Source: a virus
Strand: one strand, 5' to 3'
IMG/VR virus record: IMGVR_UViG_3300042472_000089
Span: 1 to 30,155 of that record
DNA: 30,155 bases
Shown: positions 15,076-23,766 of the stretch, one piece after another
How positions within the stretch are numbered: position 1 is the stretch's first letter
How the letters are laid out: each line of letters starts with the position of its first letter
Position numbers and translations under genes: made by a program
Notes under the pieces: model-generated
The model's input: only the letters and a program-made list of their open reading frames with translations
The model's database searches: none
Told to the model about the DNA's origin: nothing

Positions 15076-17702
15076 TCGCAAGTAAATGGACTAGACCAAG
15101 TTGACACACCATTCCAAATAGCACCCTTATTATTAACTACAAATTTATAATAACCAGGAGGAGCTATTATGGTAAATGCTTTATCAGTATATAATATGTC
15201 AACAAAAAATACACCCTTGGTGTAGTATTCAGCGATAAGGCCTTTGCCACATTTAGCTTTATCACCATCTATTAAAGCTACAAAAGAAAGCACAGCATTA
15301 TATTTTGGAGGGCTTGTTGTGGTACTGGTACTCGTAGTAGTAGTACTAGTAGTAGTACTAGTAGTAGTACTAGTGCTTGTAGTTTGAGACAAGCAATCAG
15401 AGCACTTATTAAATACAAACAAAATGCCTGAGTAAACTGTTCCAGTAGTAGTAGCAGTTGTTATTGTATAGCACAATCCATTTGCATCTCTTACAACCGT
15501 ACCAACACCTAATATATCTATAGACGTGTATGAAAGTATTTGAGTAATTGCATTATTGTCACACCTAGTTGCTATACACTTTCTCAGAGGAATAGTTGTA
15601 GTTGTAGTTGTAGTAGTCGCAGTTGAGCACGCAATAACATTTATTACCTGACCAGTGTTTGATATATTTACAGCAAACTTAACAGTATTCAACATTATAT
15701 ACCACTTAAACTGCCCATCAAATGGTGTCGTCCCAGTGTTATTTGTGTACACAAAATCACCAACTACTGGAAGCGTTGACCCTCCATTATGATAATGAGT
15801 GATGTAAGTTGGAGATGCAAAGACACAGCTATTGTAAGCACTACTTGATATTGCATTTGTGGCTAATGAAAAAGATGTAAATGTCGGTGCAGTAGTTGTT
15901 GTAGTAGTAGTTGTTGTAGTGCTAATAGTAGTACACGCACTACAGCTAGCATAATTTACAGCCGACCCTACGATTAATCTATATGGATATCTAGCAGATA
16001 CAACAGAAAGTATGGTCCAACAATTTAAGTCAACAGCCGTTTTAATTATATTTCCAACAACTATACCCTGACTGGCTGTGTCTAATAGAGTGATCTCTAC
16101 CGATGGGTCAATACATGACCTAGCATTGTAATAAGTTCCTGCTGGTACAGTAGTCGTTGTAGTCGTTGTAGTAGTAGTTCCACCGCATGTATGCGTATCC
16201 ATTACCGATCCAATAGCACTTATCCTTAACGCCACTTCTGCTTGATGGTACCAAAAACCTCCTCCATTAAAAGGTCTTAATCCTTCATTATCGTAATAAA
16301 TAAAGCTTCCCTTGCTTGGTAATTGTTGAAATTTATCTGGACCTATAAAAAACATGGTAGTAAGAACTTTTCCAGAAGAACTACATATTGCCGTAGTATC
16401 GTAGTGAATATTTTCTATATCTATTTCTACTGGTCTACTAACTGCTAAATCAGGAACACTTACATTAATAGTCTTGTTTGGACTCGTGCCAAAAGAATTG
16501 GTTGCATTGATTGTTATTACATATTCTCCCTTTCGTGTATTTGAATCTATATCCCAAACTCCATTAGAATATATTGATTGTGAAACTGGACTACTTGAAA
16601 CTAAAGTCCAAGAGGTTGGTCCTCCTATTGCGTGTACAGGCCTTTTAATAGCCCCTGCATTAGAAAATACAAGATTACCTTCATATATGTAAGGAACTGC
16701 AAATGGTCCATCTGAAAAACAGTCGTCTATATTTACAACTAATCCATTGTCATCTATATTTATAAATATATTGTTTCCAATATAATAGTTTAGGTTCTCT
16801 CCAATAAATACTACATTGCTTGCAGAATAAATAATGTCTCCAACAACTGGTGTCAGATTTGATCCATTATGATAATAAGTAGTAGTTGTAGACTTTCCAC
16901 AAGGCGTATTATCTTTTGTTGGATTTATACTAAAAGATGTTGTGTATGGGTTTATTTTTTTTATTGACCATGATGACGTACTAAATGGTGATGACACAAC
17001 TACAGACGCATCTAGAGTTCCTATATTTTTTACAGTAATTAACTTTCCATTTCCATTGTTTACCGACCCATTATATGGTGATGAAAGAGATATCTCACTA
17101 GGCAATACTCCAGCAGCAATTAAGTCATCATAATTTTGTTGTGTGTTTAAGCCTACATAACCAGTATCATTTTGAACCTCTCCATTTACTACAAATTGAA
17201 ATCTAGTGGGTGCAGAAGTTACATTATAATCAATACCACACCTACCAGCATTATTATTAAAACTAATTGACATCGACCTATCACTAGTCACTCCAATGTA
17301 TGACGCAGAGTTTAGTATTTTATCTGAATAGTCCCACAAAAAGTATGCATTTTCATAGTTATTTGGATTTAAAAATGTAAAATCACCAACAAATATTCCG
17401 CTAGTTAAAACAACTGGTATTTCTGTAGCCAGAGATATTATTTCATCTGTCTGTGATTCATTATATGATACATCTGATACAAGGTAATAAAGTTTATTAT
17501 TTAATGAAGGAGCTAATTCTTTTGTTGTTCCTGTTCCACCGCTTTTAATCGTAACTAATTGACCGTGCACTGGTGATAAACCAAATATTTGTTGACCAGT
17601 ATACTGATCAAAAAGTAATATTTCTGATCCAGCAGAAACAACATTATTTATTCCATTTAATGATTCACCTGATAGTTGTATTGATTGATTTAGTATATCC
17701 AT
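15072..17702 (-). CDS. Modular tail fibre/appendage protein with poly-Thr linkers, about 876 aa
   Basis: I start it at the ATG at 17702 (MDILNQSIQL), seven bases after the nozzle stop; an in-frame TTG at 17726 is less likely. The N-terminal half (to about 430) is beta-rich with phage tail-type segments (LSPVHGQLVTI, ENAYFLWDYSD). Downstream are repeated Cys-ended modules. Type A has an HNG..P.VGD.+Y...F.G....Y pattern, at about 272-329, 441-506 and 620-692. Type B runs from an N-terminal Cys to a terminal CSxC, at about 521-590 and 705-770. A different C-terminal module covers 801-876. Thr or Thr/Ser tracts at about 509-518, 595-604, 696-703 and 774-797 separate the modules from residue 506 on. 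This suggests rigid domains on flexible mucin-like linkers, for example a receptor-binding fibre. Homology between modules is by eye. Confidence 0.75.
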   Translation of the reverse strand: MDILNQSIQLSGESLNGINNVVSAGSEILLFDQYTGQQIFGLSPVHGQLVTIKSGGTGTTKELAPSLNNKLYYLVSDVSYNESQTDEIISLATEIPVVLTSGIFVGDFTFLNPNNYENAYFLWDYSDKILNSASYIGVTSDRSMSISFNNNAGRCGIDYNVTSAPTRFQFVVNGEVQNDTGYVGLNTQQNYDDLIAAGVLPSEISLSSPYNGSVNNGNGKLITVKNIGTLDASVVVSSPFSTSSWSIKKINPYTTSFSINPTKDNTPCGKSTTTTYYHNGSNLTPVVGDIIYSASNVVFIGENLNYYIGNNIFINIDDNGLVVNIDDCFSDGPFAVPYIYEGNLVFSNAGAIKRPVHAIGGPTSWTLVSSSPVSQSIYSNGVWDIDSNTRKGEYVITINATNSFGTSPNKTINVSVPDLAVSRPVEIDIENIHYDTTAICSSSGKVLTTMFFIGPDKFQQLPSKGSFIYYDNEGLRPFNGGGFWYHQAEVALRISAIGSVMDTHTCGGTTTTTTTTTTVPAGTYYNARSCIDPSVEITLLDTASQGIVVGNIIKTAVDLNCWTILSVVSARYPYRLIVGSAVNYASCSACTTISTTTTTTTTTTAPTFTSFSLATNAISSSAYNSCVFASPTYITHYHNGGSTLPVVGDFVYTNNTGTTPFDGQFKWYIMLNTVKFAVNISNTGQVINVIACSTATTTTTTTTIPLRKCIATRCDNNAITQILSYTSIDILGVGTVVRDANGLCYTITTATTTGTVYSGILFVFNKCSDCLSQTTSTSTTTSTTTSTTTTSTSTTTSPPKYNAVLSFVALIDGDKAKCGKGLIAEYYTKGVFFVDILYTDKAFTIIAPPGYYKFVVNNKGAIWNGVSTWSSPFTCE
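15312..15383 (-). repeat. Thr/Ser linker tract with three 12-base tandem repeats
   Basis: Twenty-four consecutive Thr or Ser codons (fibre residues about 774-797). Bases 15339-15374 hold three exact copies of ACTAGTACTACT on the minus strand. Every unit is a multiple of three, so length changes would stay in frame. It joins the last CSxC module to the C-terminal module. Confidence 0.85.
15594..15623 (-). repeat. Poly-Thr linker tract
   Basis: Eight consecutive ACT/ACA Thr codons, preceded by Thr-Ala, directly after a Cys that ends a type-A fibre module and just before the next type-B module. Confidence 0.8.
15891..15932 (-). repeat. Poly-Thr linker tract
   Basis: Ten consecutive ACT/ACA Thr codons (fibre residues about 595-604), preceded by TTIS and a CSAC motif. 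It separates a type-B from a type-A module. Confidence 0.8.
16149..16178 (-). repeat. Poly-Thr linker tract
   Basis: Ten consecutive Thr codons (ACT/ACA/ACG; fibre residues about 509-518), preceded by CGG. It separates a type-A from a type-B module. Confidence 0.8.
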
Positions 17703-17709
17703 TTTTATT

Positions 17710-20700
17710 TTAATTTTTAACAACAATATTTGGAGTGCCTATAGGAGAAAATTTTTGTTGTGTTAATAAGAAATCTGTATATTTATTGCAATAAGAAACT
17801 CTAACTGTTATTGTTCTTGGTAGCACAGCAGGTTGTGTTAATGATGTAGTTCCATATATACTTTGTGACCCTGTTCCAGATAGTTGGTCTATTAATAACC
17901 AATCTGTACCAAATCCAGTATTTATCAATGATATGGTCCAGCTCTCATTAGTATTTATACTAAATAATAATATAGAAGAAGATGTGCCAGTATAAAAAAC
18001 AACTAGAGAAGGTCTACTAATACTTAAAGAACACAATGTATTTCTTGTAGTATTAGTTGTTAGTGAGTACATATTGTAATACGGATCATAAGCCCCTATT
18101 TTTTGCGTGTTTAGATTGTCAGTAAGAAGATCTCTAAAGTAATTTCTCATGCCTTTTGATGAGATTTCCATAACTCCTTGATTTCCTAAGATCTCTATAA
18201 CTACACCTCTCTTAGCATCAGTAAAATATAAATTATTTGAGTCAACAGCAAAACTTGCTGGGTCATTACTTATTCCGTTATCAACATCATATGGCACTTG
18301 ATTTCCTAATACCTCTGGTATTGATGCAACCTGACCTCCACCTAAAGCATCTACCAATAAGTTTTTTCCAAATAAAACAGATGTTATTTTATCCTGATGC
18401 AATACAAGTAAATCAGAGTCTCTTGTGTATAGCTTTTGTATGGAGCCATATTCTTTCTCAAGATTTTTAAAGTTTGCAACTGATAAGTTAAATTCATTTA
18501 GTCTATTAATAGATGAATCACCACGATAAACTCCACTATAGCATAATGATGCAAACTTATCTTCTTCTTCATAATCTTCAATAACAGTACTCGCTCTTAT
18601 GCTGTACTTCATTGTTGAGTTATTAAATGAATCTCTTATTCTATAAGACTCCAATCCATTTCCATAACAAAATGCATTATAGTCAGAATTTTCATTATTG
18701 CTATTTAAAATAACATTAGCACTACCCAATGCTGTTTGGTCAGACTCACCTTGCATAGAATAGATAATACCAGACCCGCTGAAAGTGGTAGTGGAAAATA
18801 TTGTTATTTGTCTTTCAGATGTTACAGCTACTACATTATATGATATACCACTCCTCCATACAGAATCAGCAATATTAAAATAATGCATGTCTGTTGATGT
18901 AAGAAGAATATTAAATCCACCTGCTACAGCGGTGCTAGTAGCTGTCTGATAATCCCATCCAACACCATGAAAACCATTTTTAATTGGATATGTTTTTGTT
19001 GTTTCATGAAATATAGGGGTCTCAACATCAAGTGGTACCGTCTCAACTATATATGTTGGGGACTCGGCTTGTTGTAGTGTACCGCTTATATAATTGTTTG
19101 TTCTCTTGCAATTATCATTATCAAGAAGCCCTCCACCATGTCTATCACAAAATGCTGAAATAAATAAAGCAGACATGTATGTGCTTGTAGCTGGAAGCAT
19201 TCCATTTATAGGAGAAGGGGCACTTACTACATAAGATTGACCAGCATCTCCTCCTGGTATGGCACTTGGAACAGGTGTAGTAACCCATCTAAAAGCAGCT
19301 GAAGTTCCAGATGTCGTTCCATCTGCTTTTATAGTAATTGGAAAGTTTCCATTACACTCCTGATACCAATACTCCTCGAATGTTGGATAGAGTCTAGAAG
19401 ATATAGGCAATGTAGTATTAGAAACAGCATTATTCCTATCTGTAACGGATATTTTTATAATTGCTCCAGGATATATAGGGCCTTTAAATCCAACCATCAA
19501 CTTTCCAAAATAATCCTGATGTGTAACAGCTCCATAAATATCAAGATTACAGGCTTGTGGATTTGAACTATTAACTGTCGGCTGAGTTGGACTAGCTGGA
19601 ATACCGTCACCACCAATTGCATTTCTAATTGCCCAGTCATTACCTCCTTGTGTAGCACGAAAACCTCTAACGTTAAGTACATATTCATCTCCCAAAACAT
19701 AAACACCAGCTCCAAAAGAAAGGTATGTAGTTCCTCCACCATAAGAAACAACAGTCGAAGATACATCATAACCTGGTCCTATAGCAGTAGGTTGAGTCCA
19801 AGTACTTTGATTCAGTGGGTCACTATTTATTATAAAGTGTGTTGGAGAGTTACCATTAGGGTCATTTGGATCATTAACTATTTTTATCTTTAACCTTACA
19901 TCACTTGTATAACAATAAAAATTACTTGCACCTTGTGTAGCCAGAGTTATATCTGGAGCATTATTCTGAGAAGCACTAAAATTGTTTGAACCAGCTCTAT
20001 AGTGTATTCTATCATAAAAATAACTAACACTTGGAAAACAAAAAGGGTATTTAGTATTAATATCTGGATTACCACATTCATTCAGACTTGAAGAATCTTG
20101 CCCCATGGTTACCCAACTTGGACTATTAGTAGTAATTAATACTGGTGCAGCTAAAAAAGATGCTGCACTTATAACGTCTGGCTTTATTTTTAAATATAGA
20201 CCAGCTAGTGAATTGGTGTTTAGGATATTAGCTTCCTTAAGTTCAACTTCAAGAACCTTAAACTTCCTATTTGTATGAGTTGCTAGTGCGTTAGCTGTTT
20301 TAAATATTATGTATTCACCAACAGAAACTTTGTCTCTGTCAGATTCTGAAATCTGTATGTATCTATATTCCCCTTTTACTTGAAAAGATATAGGAAACAA
20401 GTTATAGTAATCCTTTTTTGACTGCTTTATGTATAGCCTATAATTTGTTGCCCAACTTGGAGGAAGGCTTTTTATGTTTGTAATTAAGAAGTTTGGCGTA
20501 TCTGAATTAGATGGCGGTATGTACACAGAGCTTGAACTATTGTTACCTGTATTATTATCTTTAGATGTCAATACAGTTGTAAGTCTACCGTATTCATCAC
20601 TATACACTATTCCAACCTCATAATCACGATCACTCCTAAATGTTCTTTTTGGATCAGCAACATTAGCAGTAGTATTACTACCAAAATCAACTGTATATGA

Positions 20701-21750
20701 TAGCTGTTGAACATCCCTAAACTGAGTATAGTTTCCATATATCAATCTGTTCCCAATAATCTCTTGTGCCTGTGCCTTTAGTGGCACGTTGTCAAACATT
20801 CTGGTTACTTGATCAGACGTAAGGGTGGCATATATTTTATTATTTCTAAATATAAAGTTTGCAAATGAATTATTTGCAAATCCTTCATCACTTTTATTTA
20901 GCGTTTCAACTATCATTACATTTAATGATCTTGTGTCTCTTGCTAAAATTTGTATTTCTTTAACAAACTGATTTCCAGTTTCAAAAGAAAGTTCAACTAA
21001 ATTATTTTTATTTAACATTCCAATGTTATCTCCAGTATTTGGATCAAATGAAAGAGGTTTAGCGTTAAAGGCTACAGATGAAAATGGCGACATTGAGCTA
21101 AACTCATTGTCAATGTATTTATATCTATAGCTAAAATAAAGAAATTTTTCTTCTAAGTTATTTGAATCAATATTATCCGTATCATTTTTTAGTGTTATTT
21201 TAGGGCTCTTTAAAGGAGGTCTAAGGATAACATTAATGTCTATATTTATTCTTGAGTCATTAATTGAATAAGACCTAACTCTAGAAATATTTATTCTTCT
21301 TGGTGGGTTGAGGTTGTCTGTCCAAAGTAAAAATCCTCCGTCTTCTGTGGGTATGTAATTAACGCCAGTAATTAACGCAGTAGCATCAAATCCTAGTTGC
21401 CCAGTTGTGCTTCCTAAAATTAAAGAGGTAACATTAGTTTTTTGGTTGTACTCAAATATTCCATCAAATGCTGCTGAAGATATAAACCAATAAATTAAAC
21501 TCAACGGCTCATGTGTTACAGCACCAATTGTTTTAGCCCCTGTAATTGTTATTCCAAGAGTTTGTAAATAAGTAGTTACATTAAATATATTTTCATTGCC
21601 CATTGCATTTTGAGCGGCTCCCATATTAGATCCTCCAGTAGCCTCTATCGTTAAATTACTAGCAGATCGGTATTGACCATCAGGAAGCATCCTTTCGTCA
21701 ATATCCATATTCATCTTACCAGCGATAAATGTTCTCTTACTTTCTGCCAT
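17710..21750 (-). CDS. Tail nozzle/muzzle-like protein with C-terminal BACON-like domain, 1346 aa
   Basis: The N-terminus (GKMNMDIDERMLPDGQYRSA, then an ASNLTIEATGGSNMGAAQN segment) has the form I associate with T7 gp12-like nozzle proteins and crAss-like muzzle proteins, which form the distal tail tube. Much of the body is beta-rich, as expected for a propeller-based nozzle. Further typical segments are KEYGSIQKLYTRDSDLLVLH and KGMRNYFRDLL with KIGAYDPYYNMYSL near the C-terminal third. Residues about 1239-1333 (SINTNESWTISL, DWLLIDQLSGTGSQSI, ITVRVSY, DFLLTQ) resemble a BACON domain, a carbohydrate- or mucin-binding fold found in Bacteroidota proteins and in the crAssphage tail. The gene lies two bases after the ring-protein gene and directly precedes the fibre gene. 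Length is large but normal for crAss-like muzzle proteins. Confidence 0.8.
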   Translation of the reverse strand: MAESKRTFIAGKMNMDIDERMLPDGQYRSASNLTIEATGGSNMGAAQNAMGNENIFNVTTYLQTLGITITGAKTIGAVTHEPLSLIYWFISSAAFDGIFEYNQKTNVTSLILGSTTGQLGFDATALITGVNYIPTEDGGFLLWTDNLNPPRRINISRVRSYSINDSRINIDINVILRPPLKSPKITLKNDTDNIDSNNLEEKFLYFSYRYKYIDNEFSSMSPFSSVAFNAKPLSFDPNTGDNIGMLNKNNLVELSFETGNQFVKEIQILARDTRSLNVMIVETLNKSDEGFANNSFANFIFRNNKIYATLTSDQVTRMFDNVPLKAQAQEIIGNRLIYGNYTQFRDVQQLSYTVDFGSNTTANVADPKRTFRSDRDYEVGIVYSDEYGRLTTVLTSKDNNTGNNSSSSVYIPPSNSDTPNFLITNIKSLPPSWATNYRLYIKQSKKDYYNLFPISFQVKGEYRYIQISESDRDKVSVGEYIIFKTANALATHTNRKFKVLEVELKEANILNTNSLAGLYLKIKPDVISAASFLAAPVLITTNSPSWVTMGQDSSSLNECGNPDINTKYPFCFPSVSYFYDRIHYRAGSNNFSASQNNAPDITLATQGASNFYCYTSDVRLKIKIVNDPNDPNGNSPTHFIINSDPLNQSTWTQPTAIGPGYDVSSTVVSYGGGTTYLSFGAGVYVLGDEYVLNVRGFRATQGGNDWAIRNAIGGDGIPASPTQPTVNSSNPQACNLDIYGAVTHQDYFGKLMVGFKGPIYPGAIIKISVTDRNNAVSNTTLPISSRLYPTFEEYWYQECNGNFPITIKADGTTSGTSAAFRWVTTPVPSAIPGGDAGQSYVVSAPSPINGMLPATSTYMSALFISAFCDRHGGGLLDNDNCKRTNNYISGTLQQAESPTYIVETVPLDVETPIFHETTKTYPIKNGFHGVGWDYQTATSTAVAGGFNILLTSTDMHYFNIADSVWRSGISYNVVAVTSERQITIFSTTTFSGSGIIYSMQGESDQTALGSANVILNSNNENSDYNAFCYGNGLESYRIRDSFNNSTMKYSIRASTVIEDYEEEDKFASLCYSGVYRGDSSINRLNEFNLSVANFKNLEKEYGSIQKLYTRDSDLLVLHQDKITSVLFGKNLLVDALGGGQVASIPEVLGNQVPYDVDNGISNDPASFAVDSNNLYFTDAKRGVVIEILGNQGVMEISSKGMRNYFRDLLTDNLNTQKIGAYDPYYNMYSLTTNTTRNTLCSLSISRPSLVVFYTGTSSSILLFSINTNESWTISLINTGFGTDWLLIDQLSGTGSQSIYGTTSLTQPAVLPRTITVRVSYCNKYTDFLLTQQKFSPIGTPNIVVKN

Positions 21751-21752
21751 GA

Positions 21753-22661
21753 TTACTTAATCCATTTATCTTTCCCTCTCAAGCTCATTAATATTCTTGA
21801 TGGGTGCATGTTACTTAATCTAATTTTCGTATTTCTTAGTGTTGCGGTCTTTTCTTTTTTAGCTCTTGCTACTATGTACTCCTGAACGCCAAATTTATTG
21901 TTTAATACAGCCCACTTTAAGTAGTTGTATACGTACTCCTCTGCTAACTTGTTTATAGATATTTTTGTTGCGTCTCCATTCTCCATTCCGTCTGAAATAT
22001 ACTCAAGAACAATAAATGCATTCTCAACTCCAGATGAAAAATCAATAACACCAGACTCCTTATTGATTGTGAACTTAGGGTTTTGGTTTGCGTCTTCAGT
22101 GTTCATGCCATACCTTGATCCAATGCTATAATTAAAGTACCATTGACCATCACAGCAGTATCCCATCTGATTATTGTATATTCCTCCACCAGTGTACAAC
22201 ATGTTTTCACCCCTAAGAATGTCAAGCTTTGATGTACCTGTTACAACCTCTCCGTTAGAGTCAAATACAATGTCTAAGTTATTGTCCTGCAAGTAAGCCG
22301 TAGCTGACATAACGGTTCTGTTCTCAACCAGTGGAACAAGAACACCATTATTTAACATTGACATTCTAACGTAGCTGACATAGTCTGGAGGCATGATCAT
22401 CTTTAGATCAGTTCCAAGCTGTAATTCTAGAACCTTTATGTTGCGTAGTGCATCATAGTTAAGCTCCTGTATAGCTCTCTTTGCATGGAAAATAATTGTA
22501 TATCTATCAACATTGTTGACTAGCTTATCATTACCAACATACATTAGTATGAAGTTATTTACTATGTCAGATAGAGTAACGTACTGATATGAACCCCAAT
22601 TTTCATCTTCAGGGATAGTTCCGTTATTTTTATAGTACTGGTAATTAGTTATATATGACAT
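21753..22661 (-). CDS. Head-tail connector / ring protein, 302 aa
   Basis: The sequence contains FHAKRAIQELNYDALRNIK followed by LELQLGTDLKMIMPPDYVSY, the 'RAIQEL..D......LE......P.DYV' pattern I associate with ring or tail-tube adaptor proteins of crAss-like phages (role similar to T7 gp11). A beta-rich middle with a YCCDGQW segment is followed by a helical C-terminus with many Lys and Arg residues. It lies three bases after the other ring gene and two bases before the nozzle gene, the expected place between portal and nozzle. Exact ring identity is uncertain. Confidence 0.75.
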   Translation of the reverse strand: MSYITNYQYYKNNGTIPEDENWGSYQYVTLSDIVNNFILMYVGNDKLVNNVDRYTIIFHAKRAIQELNYDALRNIKVLELQLGTDLKMIMPPDYVSYVRMSMLNNGVLVPLVENRTVMSATAYLQDNNLDIVFDSNGEVVTGTSKLDILRGENMLYTGGGIYNNQMGYCCDGQWYFNYSIGSRYGMNTEDANQNPKFTINKESGVIDFSSGVENAFIVLEYISDGMENGDATKISINKLAEEYVYNYLKWAVLNNKFGVQEYIVARAKKEKTATLRNTKIRLSNMHPSRILMSLRGKDKWIK

Positions 22662-22664
22662 CTA

Positions 22665-23357
22665 CTATTGTTTTTGTTGTGAGTCTTGTATCTCTTCTGA
22701 CTTAGCCGCCTGTACAACTTCCATCTCTCTAATTGAAACTCCAGCGTACTGTAATATCTTAACTACCAAACCTGAAAAATCACTTAATGGTAACTCAAAG
22801 TCTTGATAAAATACATCACTTGGATTAAATACTGGTTGACCAGCCGTGATTGAGCCATAAGTCCACACTGGATCTTTTGGATATCTTAGGTACTGAGTTG
22901 TAATATTCGTTAAAATTGTTGTTGGATATACAACTAGACCAGGATCGCTCATTGTGTATACTGGATTATTTACGTCAGGAGCTGTTAGGTTTGAATTTAA
23001 TAAGGCCTGAATTTTTCTTTGGCTAACTTTTTCTACCTCAATAGTGTTATTATACATTACCCTCTCTAGGTAATAAAAATCTATAGGTAAAAGAAAATTT
23101 GGGTTAGAAAAAGTTAATGCTGCAAGCGTAGAGAATGAGTCAAGCACCTCACCCATATTCTTTGGAACATCTGTGTATCCCTCTCCAAACATTCTAGCGT
23201 TCTGCTTAACAATTGAGTTGGAGTAAGAGTATATGTATTGTTCAAATATTTCAAGCTGTGCCTGCTTTGCAAATAAGTTGAATTCCTCTGGAGTAATGTA
23301 ACCCCGATTGTCTTTACTTATTATTGACAGAACAGTATTTCTAACATCATTTATCAT
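22665..23357 (-). CDS. Portal-proximal adaptor / ring protein, about 230 aa
   Basis: The protein begins MINDVRNTVLSIISKDNRGY and continues ITPEEFNLFAKQAQLEIFEQ, a pattern I associate with adaptor proteins that bind the portal in crAss-like and related Bacteroidota podoviruses. The rest is mixed helix and strand (DFYYLERVMYNN, LVVYPTT, TQYLRYPKDP) with a Gln/Glu-rich C-terminus. I use the ATG at 23357. A longer frame from a TTG at 23384 would include the promoter box, so it is rejected. The gene opens a transcript that continues through the second ring protein, nozzle and fibre. Confidence 0.75.
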   Translation of the reverse strand: MINDVRNTVLSIISKDNRGYITPEEFNLFAKQAQLEIFEQYIYSYSNSIVKQNARMFGEGYTDVPKNMGEVLDSFSTLAALTFSNPNFLLPIDFYYLERVMYNNTIEVEKVSQRKIQALLNSNLTAPDVNNPVYTMSDPGLVVYPTTILTNITTQYLRYPKDPVWTYGSITAGQPVFNPSDVFYQDFELPLSDFSGLVVKILQYAGVSIREMEVVQAAKSEEIQDSQQKQ

Positions 23358-23371
23358 TGCAAGTCTTTTTA

Positions 23372-23379
23372 CAAAGATA
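23372..23379 (-). promoter_or_regulatory. -7 box TATCTTTG at the head of the tail operon
   Basis: The minus strand reads TATCTTTG, an exact TAnnTTTG match, 14 bases before the ring-protein ATG at 23357 and immediately after an intrinsic terminator's U-tract. No clear -33 TTG is visible. The terminator-promoter juxtaposition strongly suggests a real transcript boundary. Confidence 0.65.
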
Positions 23380-23382
23380 AAC

Positions 23383-23412
23383 AAAAAAAGGCACTCTAAT
23401 TAAAAAGTGCCT
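23383..23412 (-). terminator. Intrinsic terminator after the 96-aa gene
   Basis: On the minus strand AGGCACT pairs with AGTGCCT (7 bp, 23406-23412 with 23389-23395) around a 10-base AT-rich loop, followed by seven U. It lies 24 bases past the stop of the 96-aa gene. Confidence 0.8.
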
Positions 23413-23435
23413 CTTAGGTTTTAGATTGATTGCTA

Positions 23436-23726
23436 TTAAGCTATAGCAATACCTGTTACTTCATAAGGTAAGTTTGCAACAGTATAAGCTACATGAGTCC
23501 AAGGCGTTTGCAATGCAGCAATAACTGCATTTTGAATTGCATCACGCATAGTTTCATCACCTGCTCCTGCTGTAGCATGTGTAATTGTTACAACATCTGT
23601 ACCTGTAGATGATTTGTAATGAACGTGAACAGTTGTTGTTGTTTCCTGCTCAATTAATACAATACCTGTTGCAGATACTATTTGTACTTGTTGATTTGTT
23701 ACGGGGATACTTAAAAATTTTTCCAT
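23436..23726 (-). CDS. Small conserved virion-type protein in its own transcript, 96 aa
   Basis: The 96-residue protein (MEKFLSIPVTNQQVQIVSAT...) is beta-rich and low in Lys/Arg, with a TTTTVHVHY strand, a short helix (ETMRDAIQNAVIAALQ) and an end in VTGIAIA. I recognise the type from structural regions of Bacteroidota phages but not a function. It has its own TAnnTTTG box 32 bases upstream and a terminator 24 bases downstream, so it can be made at a level different from its neighbours. An abundant capsid-decoration or head-completion protein is a reasonable guess, not shown. Confidence 0.75.
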   Translation of the reverse strand: MEKFLSIPVTNQQVQIVSATGIVLIEQETTTTVHVHYKSSTGTDVVTITHATAGAGDETMRDAIQNAVIAALQTPWTHVAYTVANLPYEVTGIAIA

Positions 23727-23758
23727 TGTTTAAAAAGTTTAAATGGGTTAGTAAAGTA

Positions 23759-23766
23759 CAAATATA
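23759..23766 (-). promoter_or_regulatory. -7 box TATATTTG upstream of the 96-aa gene
   Basis: TATATTTG on the minus strand matches TAnnTTTG and starts right after the TAG stop of the 254-aa gene, 32 bases before the 96-aa ATG. No -33 TTG at normal spacing is seen. Confidence 0.6.

Noticed and set aside
15339-15374. CRISPR-like direct repeats
   Set aside because: The 12-base units are contiguous, without spacers, and encode Thr/Ser linkers.
17702-17726. Longer fibre start at TTG 17726 (MLLKIKIKM...)
   Set aside because: It would overlap the nozzle gene by 17 bases; the ATG at 17702 gives a clean 7-base gap.
23357-23384. Longer ring-protein start at TTG 23384
   Set aside because: That extension contains the TATCTTTG box and touches the terminator U-tract, so it is likely untranslated.
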